From a virus: a stretch of 64,000 nucleotides of DNA. The notes beneath the pieces are model-generated. The model was given only the letters and a program-made list of their open reading frames with translations, did no database searches and was not told where the DNA came from. The position numbers and the translations under genes were made by a program. The stretch's first letter is position 1. The number at the start of each line of letters is the position of its first letter. The stretch spans positions 43,732-107,731 of IMG/VR virus record IMGVR_UViG_3300042372_000291; one strand, written 5' to 3'. Below, piece by piece: positions 49,610 to 59,141 of the stretch.

Positions 49610-52600
49610 TTATTACATCCTCCATTATTACTGTGCCATCTTTTGTTTTGCCAAACTCAAATTTATAAATATTGCCAGCCTCTACACTCATGTATGCTTT
49701 GGGGAAAGCAGTTGGAAATACTGTTACTGCATGTAACTCTCTTCCAGCATCTGCTAAAGTTAAAGAGGCCATCTTTTTGCCAGCCTTTGTTATTCTTGGC
49801 TTAAATGAAACTACAAACATTTCATCATCTTTATATGGAAGCATCTTATAGTTTAAGAACTTAATAAGTGGATCCTTAGATTCTTTTATTTCATCTACAG
49901 GTATTGAACTAACAACACGATTATCATTAGCCAAAATGATATACGTGCGACCAGCCTCGATAACGGTATTCTCTTCATCAAATATGCCCACACTTCCAGT
50001 TTTATCTAACAACTCTACCCTTGACCATCCTTTAGACCTTTTAATTGATTTTACCATACCCATTAAAATGAATGCACCTTTTTCTTCATACTCTTCAATA
50101 TCATTAATATATGCATGATAATGTTGTGGCACAGATATATTAAATTCAGGTAGGTTCAGGTACTCATAAAGATTTTCTTTTACCTTTTCTGAATCTGCTG
50201 TATTGTCTTGAAACGTTAAAGCTCCAATTGCATTCATTGCCTGTAATGCACGAGAGTTTACTCCATTTCCTTTTGTAAATGTAAACTCTTCAACTTCTGC
50301 AAAAGACTTAAAAGGTCTTGCCGATATATATCGTTCTGCAATTTTATCAGAGATAAACTTAATTGCGGAGAGTCCAAATCTGATACCTTTGCCCTCAATT
50401 TTAAAATCAATATCCGAATCATTAATGTGAGGTAGCTTAATGCTAATCCCCATTCTTTTCGCTTCAATAAGATATTCAGTTCGTGCATCTTTATCCTTTT
50501 CATTTTTTAAAAGCGCAAACATAAACTCAATTGGATAGTGGTATTTTAGCCATGCCGTCCAATACGAGAGCGTAGAATAAGCAACCGCATGAGACTTGTT
50601 GAACGAATATCCCGCATGTGCTTCAAAGTCATGCCATAAATCCAAAGCATCGTTAGGAGCAATATACTTAGAAGCACCCTTAATAAACTTGTCTTTAAAC
50701 TGATCAAATTCTTTTGCATCTTTCTTCTTTCCAATAATCTTGCGAACCTTATCAGCTTCGGCCATGGTCATTCCACCAAGCTCAACGCAAGCCTGCATAA
50801 CCTGCTCCTGATAAAGAATACATCCATAAGTTTCTTGTGTAAACGGCTTAATAACCTGATGCGTATAAGAAATATTTTGACGACCATGCTTACGAGCAAT
50901 ATAGTCTTTTCCAATAGTATTCATAGCACCTGGTCGAACAAGAGCATTTGATGCAGCAAGCTCTGATAAATTTTTAACACCCATCTTAATTAATAGATTT
51001 GTATATGGGGTTGCTTCACATTGGAATACACCTTTTGTATACCCATCAGAAAGCATTTGATAAACATTCTTATCTTCCATATCGATTTTAAGCAAGTCTA
51101 TTTTCTTGCCGTGCCTATTTTCAATAATATCAATAGTATCTTTAAGAACACTTAAAGTTTTTAAACCAAGTGCATCTATCTTGATTAATCCAATTCTTTC
51201 AGCTTCTTCCATATCTACGGCTACAACTGGAATACGTTCATCAGCTCCAGTTACATTTCTAGTTTCTAGTGGAGCATACTTAAATATTGGTTCTTTACTT
51301 GTTACAACACCCGCTGCGTGAATTCCTGTTCCACGAATACGACCACGTAGTTGGTCTCCAAGTGCAACAACTTCTGGATATTTTTCACGAAACCAGTCTG
51401 CATTCTTTGATGTACAAAAATCATCCCAAGTATCTACAGTTTTTAATACTTTGTTTACATCTGACAAAGGAATATTAAGTGAGCGAGCAACATCTCGTAC
51501 AACACCTTTATCTTTAAATTGTAAAAAAGTAGCAATAGATGCAACATGACGATATTGCTTAACTAAATAATCTTTTACTTCATCACGACGTGAATCCTGA
51601 ATATCTGAATCAATATCTGGAAAATCATTACGCTCAGGGTTAATAAAACGGAAAAACAATAATCCGTGCTTGATTGGATCAATGTCTGTAATGCCAATTG
51701 CATAACATAATAAAGAGCCAGCCGAGGATCCACGGCCTGGACCGACCATAATTCCTTCTTTTTTTGCCCAATTCAACATGTTACGAACAACCAAGAAGTA
51801 AGGTTCAAAATTCTTTTCTGAAATAATTTTTAATTCTTCGTCAAGTCGATTTAGATATTCTTCATTTGTATCTAGTCCACGCTCTTTTAATCCATCTAGA
51901 GCAAGCTTCTTTAGCTCATTACCTGGATTTCTATATTGAACTGGTAGTAGATTTAGACCAGACTTAATGTCATAATCTTCTATTTTGTTATATATATCCA
52001 TAGTACTTTCAAACATTTCTTCATTATCTATACCCTGCTTTGCCATGGCAGCCTTCATCTCTTCATATGAAAGAAGATGAATATCAAATGAACGGAAAGA
52101 CATTTGACGATCTGACCCATACAAATAATCTAGACGATCCATCATATCTTTGTACTTTTTTGATTTATCATACGTAACATCTTTTTGCAATTTTGCATGG
52201 GTATTTAGAATAAGCATTAGTTCTTGTATTTCTTTTTGACTTGTATCAGAATGATGGCAGTCTGGAGTAACTACAATTTTTACACCCATAGACTTAGCCA
52301 AATCAATTAACCCTTTATTAACTTTCTCAGGGTTATGTGGCATTACTTCAATATAATAATCATCTTTAAAAGTGTCTTTAAACCATTGAATATGTTTCTT
52401 GGCAGTAGCAAGTTCATCTAGCTCTACCGCCTTCGCAATCCAGCCACTGAGGCAGGCAGAAGTTACAATAAGTCCTTCTTTGTATTTTTCTAATGTTGAA
52501 AAATCAAACCTTGGCTTACTAAAAAATCCATCTGTCCAAGCAATTTCATTAATTTTATTAAGATTTTCTAGACCTTGTTGGCTCTTAGCAAGAAGAACTA

Positions 52601-52877
52601 TATGATGATAATTTTGATCAAGAGGATCAGTGCGATCTGCCTTTGCTCTCTTATCAGCCATATCTGTTGTCATATATCCTTCTATGCCAAGGATAGGCTT
52701 AATGCCAGCATCCTTAGCAGCACGATACATTTCACGATGCCCAGACAAGGTTCCGTGATCTGTTATAGCAATTCCTGGCATACCAAGCTCAACTGCCCTA
52801 CTTACATATTCTTGTGGGGTAGCTACGCCATCCATCAAAGAATAATGTGTGTGAACATGCAATCCAATATAGTTCAT
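49602..52877 (-). CDS. dnaE: DNA polymerase III alpha subunit
   Basis: 1091 aa. PHP domain at the N-terminus (GLHVHTHYSLMDGVATPQEY, about 5-24). Polymerase core: GPGRGSSAGSLLCYAIGITD (about 379-398) then DFPDIDSDIQDSRRDEV with the catalytic Asp pair. SHAVAYSTLSYWTAWLKYHY is the conserved thumb/finger motif, and FILMGMVKSIKRSKGWSRVE near the end the OB fold. It is the replicative polymerase; a little shorter than host DnaE (about 1180). A WWK gene follows directly upstream (start 52877). Confidence 0.93.
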   Translation of the reverse strand: MNYIGLHVHTHYSLMDGVATPQEYVSRAVELGMPGIAITDHGTLSGHREMYRAAKDAGIKPILGIEGYMTTDMADKRAKADRTDPLDQNYHHIVLLAKSQQGLENLNKINEIAWTDGFFSKPRFDFSTLEKYKEGLIVTSACLSGWIAKAVELDELATAKKHIQWFKDTFKDDYYIEVMPHNPEKVNKGLIDLAKSMGVKIVVTPDCHHSDTSQKEIQELMLILNTHAKLQKDVTYDKSKKYKDMMDRLDYLYGSDRQMSFRSFDIHLLSYEEMKAAMAKQGIDNEEMFESTMDIYNKIEDYDIKSGLNLLPVQYRNPGNELKKLALDGLKERGLDTNEEYLNRLDEELKIISEKNFEPYFLVVRNMLNWAKKEGIMVGPGRGSSAGSLLCYAIGITDIDPIKHGLLFFRFINPERNDFPDIDSDIQDSRRDEVKDYLVKQYRHVASIATFLQFKDKGVVRDVARSLNIPLSDVNKVLKTVDTWDDFCTSKNADWFREKYPEVVALGDQLRGRIRGTGIHAAGVVTSKEPIFKYAPLETRNVTGADERIPVVAVDMEEAERIGLIKIDALGLKTLSVLKDTIDIIENRHGKKIDLLKIDMEDKNVYQMLSDGYTKGVFQCEATPYTNLLIKMGVKNLSELAASNALVRPGAMNTIGKDYIARKHGRQNISYTHQVIKPFTQETYGCILYQEQVMQACVELGGMTMAEADKVRKIIGKKKDAKEFDQFKDKFIKGASKYIAPNDALDLWHDFEAHAGYSFNKSHAVAYSTLSYWTAWLKYHYPIEFMFALLKNEKDKDARTEYLIEAKRMGISIKLPHINDSDIDFKIEGKGIRFGLSAIKFISDKIAERYISARPFKSFAEVEEFTFTKGNGVNSRALQAMNAIGALTFQDNTADSEKVKENLYEYLNLPEFNISVPQHYHAYINDIEEYEEKGAFILMGMVKSIKRSKGWSRVELLDKTGSVGIFDEENTVIEAGRTYIILANDNRVVSSIPVDEIKESKDPLIKFLNYKMLPYKDDEMFVVSFKPRITKAGKKMASLTLADAGRELHAVTVFPTAFPKAYMSVEAGNIYKFEFGKTKDGTVIMEDVINV

Positions 52878-53611
52878 TAATCAAACTTCTTTCTATGCCA
52901 AAAAAATTTTTTATATCCATTTGTAAAAGCAGACGTTAACTTATTAATAATTTTTACATATGCATAATGGTCATTTTCAATAATGTGAGAAGAAAAATCC
53001 TCTCTCTTAAATGGAATAATCTGAACTAATGGGGTTCCAGCTTTTATTGTTCCAGTAAATCCATCTTTCACCCAAAAATTATATGCCTCTCTTGCTGGGA
53101 ATGTATCTGTATCAATAACTCCAGAAATTGCTAGTAGTGGTAAATCGTATCTATGAGATGGCTGAGTTACAAAAATACTATAGTCTGGATCTGTTTTTAT
53201 TCCCCAAAGAAGATTAATTCTAATAACTGTTTTACAGTATCCTTCTGGAACATAAAAATTAGAAATAGCATTATTATTTGTTAAACCAACATACTCAGTG
53301 GCATTATTGTTGGTATCGTTATACATTGCAGTTTTATGATAAAACTTAACAATGTCTTTGCTTGATGTATCTATATGTATGTCATATGGCAAATATAATG
53401 TATAACCAAAATTCATACTGTCACTAATCGCTGGACAGTTTCTAACAGTAGAAAAATCTCTTAAATTTTGATTAGATAATTCTTCTGCTATTGTATGATA
53501 TCTTGGCATATCTTTCCACCACGAAGGTTTTGGAACTTGATGAGAGGCTGTGGGCTGTGTATCGGAAGTACACAAGCTATCCTCTAGCCTTTCAAAATAT
53601 ATATTTGCCAT
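52877..53611 (-). CDS. WWK-family paralog 7 of 8
   Basis: 244 aa. HQVPKPSWWKDMPRYH (about 24-39), CPAISDSMNFGYTLYLPYD (about 59-77), FVTQPSHRYDLPLLAISGVI (about 147-166), GTIKAGTPLVQIIPFKREDF (about 190-209). Its stop coincides with the DnaE start. More divergent at the start than copies 1-3. Function unknown. Confidence 0.75.
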   Translation of the reverse strand: MANIYFERLEDSLCTSDTQPTASHQVPKPSWWKDMPRYHTIAEELSNQNLRDFSTVRNCPAISDSMNFGYTLYLPYDIHIDTSSKDIVKFYHKTAMYNDTNNNATEYVGLTNNNAISNFYVPEGYCKTVIRINLLWGIKTDPDYSIFVTQPSHRYDLPLLAISGVIDTDTFPAREAYNFWVKDGFTGTIKAGTPLVQIIPFKREDFSSHIIENDHYAYVKIINKLTSAFTNGYKKFFWHRKKFD

Positions 53612-53622
53612 ATGACTACTTA

Positions 53623-54276
53623 TTACCAGTCTATGTTTGTTGCTGTTGTAGATGGAGTATCAAATCCAAAATAAAATGCTTCTTGTTCTGGATATGGAAC
53701 TTCACGAACTACCTTTTCTAAGTTAAAGAATTCTTCATTCTGCCACTTAAATGGTTCTGAATCTGGACTAGATGGAATCAATGTATAGTTTGTTTCAGTT
53801 CCCTGTCCATTTCTTTTTAGCTTCCAAACTAAATTAGATATGCTTCCTGTTTCAAGGGCATATTCACGAATTGTATTAAATGCTGATTGCTTACTGATAC
53901 CCTGTGACCATACTGCAACATATGGATCTTCTGTACCATCGTCAACAAGTACATTTGTATAAAAACGAAGACGTGCTCTCCAGCCACTCTTTGGTTCTTT
54001 ACGAGCCATCTCGCAACCAAAGCAACGACCTTCGGATTCTTGAGTACATGCTGCTTTGCGCTTATAATCTTTTGGATTTGTATGTTCTGAAACCACAACT
54101 GCTAGACCACGATCTTCGTTATAATTAGCAGAATCAGAGTCCAGTTCATTAACAAAACGAATCTTTGCTGCTTGTCCGTCAGCTAGTTTTACCCAACGAA
54201 CCTTTGTTCCTGTGCTTTCGTATTTTGGTTTTTCGACTAGGGCGTTAATATTTTTTAGTCCCTTTACAATAGTCAT
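53623..54276 (-). CDS. putative ssDNA-binding protein with zinc site
   Basis: 217 aa. TKVRWVKLADGQAAKIRFVN (about 24-43) is an OB-like start; KAACTQESEGRCFGCEMARK (about 74-93) has C-x7-C-x2-C, as in T4 gp32-type proteins; WRARLRFYTNVLVDDGTED follows. Acidic C-terminus around FFNLEKVVREVPYPEQEA. Probably a replication SSB beside DnaE and primase; a second SSB is at 14605. The call is by pattern. Confidence 0.7.
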   Translation of the reverse strand: MTIVKGLKNINALVEKPKYESTGTKVRWVKLADGQAAKIRFVNELDSDSANYNEDRGLAVVVSEHTNPKDYKRKAACTQESEGRCFGCEMARKEPKSGWRARLRFYTNVLVDDGTEDPYVAVWSQGISKQSAFNTIREYALETGSISNLVWKLKRNGQGTETNYTLIPSSPDSEPFKWQNEEFFNLEKVVREVPYPEQEAFYFGFDTPSTTATNIDW

Positions 54277-54297
54277 TTTTTCTCCTTATTTTTTATA

Positions 54298-54591
54298 CTA
54301 TAGTATTATATTAAAGTGCTTTAGTATTGTTAGTGATGCAAGAATTGTCCATAAGATATTAAACCAAATAATGGTTGGCAAAGTTTTTACTGTTGATGAC
54401 CAAATTAGCGCTAAGCTTGATATCAAAGCAAATATAAATAACCACCACCATTGCTTATTAAATAATAAGCCTGGAAAAATAATAGAAATCTTTGTCATAA
54501 ATGCAAAAAACTCAACTGTGTTAGCCTTATTCCAATATTCCCTATGAAACATTGTCTTTAAGGCCTGTATCCATTGTGTTTGAAACTTCAT
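54298..54591 (-). CDS. 97-aa multi-span membrane protein
   Basis: From ATG 54591 (an in-frame GTG lies at 54600). Three hydrophobic segments (FFAFMTKISIIFPGLLF; WWWLFIFALISSLALIW; TIIWFNILWTILASLTI). Unknown membrane protein between ssDNA-binding protein and primase; could tether replication to the membrane, as inference. Confidence 0.6.
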   Translation of the reverse strand: MKFQTQWIQALKTMFHREYWNKANTVEFFAFMTKISIIFPGLLFNKQWWWLFIFALISSLALIWSSTVKTLPTIIWFNILWTILASLTILKHFNIIL

Positions 54592-54605
54592 CTTTATCAC
54601 CTTTT

Positions 54606-55526
54606 CTATTCTAGCATAGCAATGATGGAGTTGTCAAACTGATATTCCAAGTTTTTAATCGCATCATTATCCATGTCTCCTATATCTTTATATTGTTTAT
54701 CTAATTTCATTATTGTTATTAATGAGCCTAATTTTTCAGTTAGGCGGTCTGCCATGATTGAACCAGCCCCATCATTATCTGCTACAAGCACAACATTATT
54801 GAAGTACTTTTCTAATAGCTTCATCTGGCTTGATGAAACATTAGCCCCCAGTGTAGCAACTGCAGGGAAGCCTACTTGGTCCAATCTGATAGCATCGAAA
54901 GATGACTCAACAACATATACAAATTTTGATGTTTTAACTCTATGAAGATTAAATAGTATTTTGCTTTTTGGCAAACCTGGTGTATTTTTAAATTCTTTAC
55001 CCTCTATTGTTCTTGCAACAAATCCAATACACATACCCTCTGGAGAATGCATAGGAACAATAACTGAGTCTTGTTTTTCAGAATATCCTAGATCAAATTT
55101 TGCCATAGAATCTTTTGTTATTTTACGACCTTCAAAATAAGAAATAGGTCTTGGGCTTTCTAATGCTTGCTTATTTAGTCTTCTGATTAGCAGTTCATCA
55201 TACTGAACAAAATCGGGTGCAGCATATAAAGCCTTATTTACTACATCCTCTAAATCAACATTAGTTTCTTTACTTTTTATATATCTAACAGATTCAAAAT
55301 ATGATCTGCCAGTCATATGCATAATTAGCTCTGTTAAATTTTTAGTAGTTTGACATCCAAAACAGAAGAATAGACCAGACTCTTTTGATACTTCTCCAGC
55401 AGGGGTTCTGTTGTTATTATGATATGGGCAGAAGATAATATAATCAGTTCCGTACTCAGCTTCTATGTCTATGCCAGCACCAGTCAGAACTCTGTGTATC
55501 TGCTGTGAAGTATATATATTTTTCAT
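54606..55526 (-). CDS. DnaG-type primase
   Basis: 306 aa. Zinc-binding CHC2 domain: IFCPYHNNNRTPAGEV (about 31-46) and LFFCFGC (about 52-58). TOPRIM: VYVVESSFDAIRLDQVGF (about 205-222) and VVLVADNDGAGSIMADRL (about 247-264) hold the Glu and DxD. It lacks the C-terminal helicase-binding domain of cellular DnaG, as in many phages. Makes RNA primers; works with the DnaB helicase at 56241. Confidence 0.88.
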   Translation of the reverse strand: MKNIYTSQQIHRVLTGAGIDIEAEYGTDYIIFCPYHNNNRTPAGEVSKESGLFFCFGCQTTKNLTELIMHMTGRSYFESVRYIKSKETNVDLEDVVNKALYAAPDFVQYDELLIRRLNKQALESPRPISYFEGRKITKDSMAKFDLGYSEKQDSVIVPMHSPEGMCIGFVARTIEGKEFKNTPGLPKSKILFNLHRVKTSKFVYVVESSFDAIRLDQVGFPAVATLGANVSSSQMKLLEKYFNNVVLVADNDGAGSIMADRLTEKLGSLITIMKLDKQYKDIGDMDNDAIKNLEYQFDNSIIAMLE

Positions 55527-56254
55527 ATGTATGTTTTTTTACTCCACCATCTATTTTTATAAGTTCTAATAAAATCTATTTTAGATGCACTTTGTTCGTT
55601 ATGTTCATATTTTGGATCAAAGTCAACGCTTTCAGATTTCCAATCATCTCTTTTAAAAGGAAGTATTTGAGCTATTGGTGTTCCTTCTTCTATAATTCCT
55701 TCAAAACCTTCTTTAAGAAAAAATGGAAACTGTAGTGCGTTTGGATGTTTATCAGTATCAACTACTCCACCAATAGTTGTAAATGGTAAATCGTGTCTTT
55801 GATGTGGATGAGTAATTAATGTGCTATATCCTTTTGGTGTTCTTATTCCCCAATATGTAATCCACCTAAAAAAATCTGGACAATGGCCAAATGGAATTGG
55901 ATAATTAGATAACCCCTCATACCCTTTATGCTCTAATGGTTTCCAGTGAACTGCCCAAGATATTCTTGGCATGTATGAAGACTCTGACACATTTTCAACC
56001 ATTATGGCAGATGATAAAGTTACTGTATACCCAGATGTTAATGAATCAACTATTGGAACACATAGTTTATACGTGCCAATCCCACCCTTTTTTATTAGAG
56101 AAAAATCATCACCGTTGCCAGTTGTAAATAATGTATCATTTTTATACCAGTTTGGAACACACTGAGTTGATGGTTTTGGTGGCTGCATTAACGTTGGAAC
56201 AAAATCATGTAATGGCTCAAACTGAATAATTTTTGTTTTATTATTTTTCTTCAT
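55523..56254 (-). CDS. WWK-family paralog 8 of 8
   Basis: 243 aa from ATG 56254 (56284 is another possible start). PPKPSTQCVPNWYKND (about 25-40; WYK rather than WWK), CVPIVDSLTSGYTVTLSSAI (about 66-85), THPHQRHDLPFTTIGGVVDT (about 146-165), IIEEGTPIAQILPFKRDDWK (about 188-207). Overlaps DnaB's end and the primase start. Function unknown. Confidence 0.75.
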   Translation of the reverse strand: MKKNNKTKIIQFEPLHDFVPTLMQPPKPSTQCVPNWYKNDTLFTTGNGDDFSLIKKGGIGTYKLCVPIVDSLTSGYTVTLSSAIMVENVSESSYMPRISWAVHWKPLEHKGYEGLSNYPIPFGHCPDFFRWITYWGIRTPKGYSTLITHPHQRHDLPFTTIGGVVDTDKHPNALQFPFFLKEGFEGIIEEGTPIAQILPFKRDDWKSESVDFDPKYEHNEQSASKIDFIRTYKNRWWSKKTYI

Positions 56255-57461
56255 AGTCTTTGTACCTATAATATCCTTTATCAAAATCTGCTTGTACTAA
56301 AAAATCTCCCATAAATCCATTACGATTTTTTCTAAATGCACATTCAATTATATCGCTATTGGCCCCACGACCTAATGCTAGAACCCAGTCAGCATCATAT
56401 GCAATTTGTCTTGACCAAGATGTTTGCCCTAAAGTTGGAACAGTACTCATATTAGTAACATCGTCTGGTGTAGCAGAAGAAATAGCAATAATAGGAATTT
56501 CTTCACTAATAGACATAAGCTTTAATTCACGAGAAAGATTTTTCATACGAACAGTTTCATTATCTGATTTTTGGTTTGGTGCCATAAGTTGTAGGTAATC
56601 TACAATAATAAAATCTGGTTTATATTGATCAATCTTTCCACGAATAACAGATGGATTAATTTCTCCACCGCTATCATTAGAAATAATATGGAATGGTGGC
56701 TTACCTTCAATCTTATTTTCATGCCACTTTTTCAGCATATCTATCTCAATGTCTCCATTTGAAATCTTGCGATGTGACCAAAGACCTTCACCCATAATCG
56801 CAAATACACGATTACGAACTTCTGTCTCAGACATTTCAAGACTTATAATCATTGGAGTTTTGCCCTGTTTCCATGCCTGTACGGCAAAGTAAAGAGCAAG
56901 CCAGGATTTGCCAATACCTGGATACGCCAAGAAAATACCTAATTGCCCTGGCATAATTCCTGAAGGGAGATAATTGTCAAACCCTGGCAAGCCTGTTTTT
57001 ATTCCAATTTTGCCAAGTTCTTGCTGCTTCTTTACATTTTCAAAATAAGCTATTGCAGACTGAATATCAGTTGCATCGATATCACGAATAGCAGATGTAT
57101 TCTTTTTTAGTTCTGATGTTTTTGTGATTAATCCTTCTAACGCCTTTACACCTTGACCACCCTGCACATCAGTTGCAGCATTACGAATAATATCTTTAAG
57201 GCTATCGTTTAAATAATCTGCCTGAAGCTCTTCCAAATGATGTTTAGTAGTTCCTACTCCAGACACTGGCGAAAAGTCTCTAAATTTTTCAACTACTAAT
57301 GATGAAGGTGGAACTGTTCCATTAGTCTCAGCATACCTTTTAATAAAATTCCATACATCATTATGAGTTCGCAAAAGTCCATCTATATTGGCTTGTAGGA
57401 GTACGTGAACCTGCTTATCTTCTAATACTGCACTTATTACTTTTGCTTCCGAGTTACTCAC
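56241..57461 (-). CDS. DnaB-type replicative helicase
   Basis: 406 aa. IFLAYPGIGKSWLALYFAVQ (about 175-194, Walker A), TPMIISLEMSETEVRNRVFA (about 202-221), DFIIVDYLQLMAPNQKSDNE (about 282-301, Walker B), and AYDADWVLALGRG with the downstream arginine region. N-terminal domain short. Hexameric helicase that unwinds the fork and recruits primase. Confidence 0.9.
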   Translation of the reverse strand: MSNSEAKVISAVLEDKQVHVLLQANIDGLLRTHNDVWNFIKRYAETNGTVPPSSLVVEKFRDFSPVSGVGTTKHHLEELQADYLNDSLKDIIRNAATDVQGGQGVKALEGLITKTSELKKNTSAIRDIDATDIQSAIAYFENVKKQQELGKIGIKTGLPGFDNYLPSGIMPGQLGIFLAYPGIGKSWLALYFAVQAWKQGKTPMIISLEMSETEVRNRVFAIMGEGLWSHRKISNGDIEIDMLKKWHENKIEGKPPFHIISNDSGGEINPSVIRGKIDQYKPDFIIVDYLQLMAPNQKSDNETVRMKNLSRELKLMSISEEIPIIAISSATPDDVTNMSTVPTLGQTSWSRQIAYDADWVLALGRGANSDIIECAFRKNRNGFMGDFLVQADFDKGYYRYKDYEEK

Positions 57462-57762
57462 TTAACCACTTCCTAGCTAATTCTCTACGCTCTTTGCGTT
57501 CTTTAATATCTTGCTCTGTAGCACTTCTACCACTAAGAATTTCTTGTGCATTGTATGCAAAAAAGTTCCAGCTTGGATTTTGAGCTATACTAAAATAATA
57601 TTCTAATAAGTCATAGCAAACGCCAATGCCATAAGACTCTACTAAGGCATCTGCAGCCCATTGCTCAACGTTAAGATTGAGATTAGACTTTTGCTCATAT
57701 CTCTGCAAATGAAACTTATTGTAGCGACTGAGCAAAGCCATTCGGTCTTTGCGGTCTGCCAC
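57454..57762 (-). CDS. hypothetical 102-aa basic protein next to helicase
   Basis: MADRKDRMALLSRYNKFHLQ... helical and basic, with GVCYDLLEYYFSIAQNPSWN in the middle and ERKERRELARKWLSE at the end. Position immediately upstream of DnaB suggests a helicase partner or loader, but no ATPase motif is present. Confidence 0.55.
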   Translation of the reverse strand: MADRKDRMALLSRYNKFHLQRYEQKSNLNLNVEQWAADALVESYGIGVCYDLLEYYFSIAQNPSWNFFAYNAQEILSGRSATEQDIKERKERRELARKWLSE

Positions 57763-57764
57763 AA

Positions 57765-57992
57765 TTATTCTTCTGTAATCTCTGTTTTTGCTTCTTGAAC
57801 TTTTTCAATAACCTTTGCTTCTACAAAATCATAAACACGATTCATAGCATCATTGGTTGTTTCTCCATCACGAACGTGATCAACAACACCAAGATCAACT
57901 CGCAAAGATTGGAAATTACCTAGATTAAGCGTATATCCAAGTGTTACATTTACTTTTGTTTCATTTCTTTCTTCCACCACTGCCTCCTTCAT
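57765..57992 (-). CDS. hypothetical 75-aa protein
   Basis: NVTLGYTLNLGNFQSLRVDLG...RVYDFVEAKVIEKVQEAKTE: strands then a charged helix. Seen, from memory, in actinophage replication clusters without a function. 2 bases from its neighbour. Confidence 0.6.
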   Translation of the reverse strand: MKEAVVEERNETKVNVTLGYTLNLGNFQSLRVDLGVVDHVRDGETTNDAMNRVYDFVEAKVIEKVQEAKTEITEE

Positions 57993-57995
57993 AGG

Positions 57996-58541
57996 CTAAT
58001 TAATGCTCTCTCCCCAAACAGGGATAAATCTGCCATCTTCAGTCTTTGTATAAACCAGTATACCATCGCCCATTTTTCTTGTCAATTCTTGCGAAGTAGG
58101 TATAGAATTATTTGTTATTAAATTGTCTTTTCTTGGTCTACCATTATGTATAGTTGCCAGTATATCACGAATGTTTTTTATTTGTGATTCAGAGTAGTAG
58201 GATCTTATTTGCCATCCACGCTCTCCATTAACTTTAGCTCCAACTGGTGCAGGAATAATTCCTTTTTTAATTAAATAAGGAAAATACTTACGATGCCTAT
58301 TGACAAGACGTGCAGTTTCTGCTACAGTATATGCTCTTTGTCTATTTTTTCTAAAATCAGTACGCATACATGTTTCTAGTCTGTCTTTTGTAATATTATA
58401 AACAGTAACCATTCCAGTAGAACGAGAGCTATGATGAAGCCTTACTAAATCATTATTTAAAAACCAGAGTGTTTTATTACCAGGGATTACAGGCTGGCTA
58501 TTGTACGATTCGCTCTTGTCTGCTCTATTTTTAGAAGCCAT
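57996..58541 (-). CDS. MerR-like helix-turn-helix protein
   Basis: 181 aa. RAYTVAETARLVNRHRKYFP then YLIKKGIIPAPVG is the excisionase/MerR-type winged helix-turn-helix (about 89-121), followed by NGERGWQIRSYYSESQIKNI, the usual second strand. The N-terminal part (about 20-85) is unassigned. Might regulate the replication operon that begins here. Confidence 0.75.
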   Translation of the reverse strand: MASKNRADKSESYNSQPVIPGNKTLWFLNNDLVRLHHSSRSTGMVTVYNITKDRLETCMRTDFRKNRQRAYTVAETARLVNRHRKYFPYLIKKGIIPAPVGAKVNGERGWQIRSYYSESQIKNIRDILATIHNGRPRKDNLITNNSIPTSQELTRKMGDGILVYTKTEDGRFIPVWGESIN

Positions 58542-58678
58542 GAGCCCTCCTGAGATTGTGAAGGCGGATGAAAAAATTTTCTAAAACCACAAGAAATGCA
58601 ATACGTTTCAAGGTGCATTTCGCTAGAAAACAATCTATCAACAAACATTCTCCCACTACACTTTTTGCAATAAATCAT
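58487..58678 (-). CDS. 63-aa zinc-ribbon protein
   Basis: From ATG 58678: MIYCKKCSGRMFVDRLFSSE...TYCISCGFRKFF: two CxxC pairs about 24 residues apart, a standard zinc ribbon. Overlaps the helix-turn-helix gene by 55 bases in another frame, suspicious but consistent with its good zinc pattern. Confidence 0.6.
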   Translation of the reverse strand: MIYCKKCSGRMFVDRLFSSEMHLETYCISCGFRKFFHPPSQSQEGSWLLKIEQTRANRTIASL

Positions 58679-58679
58679 A

Positions 58680-59123
58680 TTAGTTTGGAACACCAACTGC
58701 TATTAAATGTACAGAAACTGAAAGATCTCCCGATGCATTAAATCTAACTATTCCATTTACACCAGATGTTGTAATGCTTGTTAACACAACTGTTACATTT
58801 TGTCCTGCCTGTGTACCGCCTATGTTTACTGGCGATGCTGTTGCTACTGGAGCATACTTAAAACCAGTATCAAATGTAATAGAAAATGATTTTTCATTTC
58901 CAGCGTTTACAATTGAGTTATTGGCAACATTAACAATTTTTGCAACTACTCTTGCTTGAGATGTTGGAATGTTTTGTGTTCCTGCAGAAATTGTATCTAT
59001 AGTTGTATAGTTATAAACGCTACTAGAAATGCTATCCGACATATCATTAAAAGCGTCGGCAAGCTGATAGATGTACGAAACATCCAAAGGCTGCCCTCGT
59101 TCTGGTAGTGGTATTTTTGCCAT
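58680..59123 (-). CDS. minor structural/tail protein
   Basis: 147 aa. MAKIPLPERGQPLDVSYIYQ...LADAFND: coiled start then beta-rich domain with Thr/Ser/Val content (SQARVVAKIVNVANNSIVNA...). The placement after a row of tail genes and TITSIS-like beta repeats suggest a virion component. A TGA-TATAAT (59141-59133) precedes it. Confidence 0.6.
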   Translation of the reverse strand: MAKIPLPERGQPLDVSYIYQLADAFNDMSDSISSSVYNYTTIDTISAGTQNIPTSQARVVAKIVNVANNSIVNAGNEKSFSITFDTGFKYAPVATASPVNIGGTQAGQNVTVVLTSITTSGVNGIVRFNASGDLSVSVHLIAVGVPN

Positions 59124-59141
59124 TATCTCTCCATTATATCA

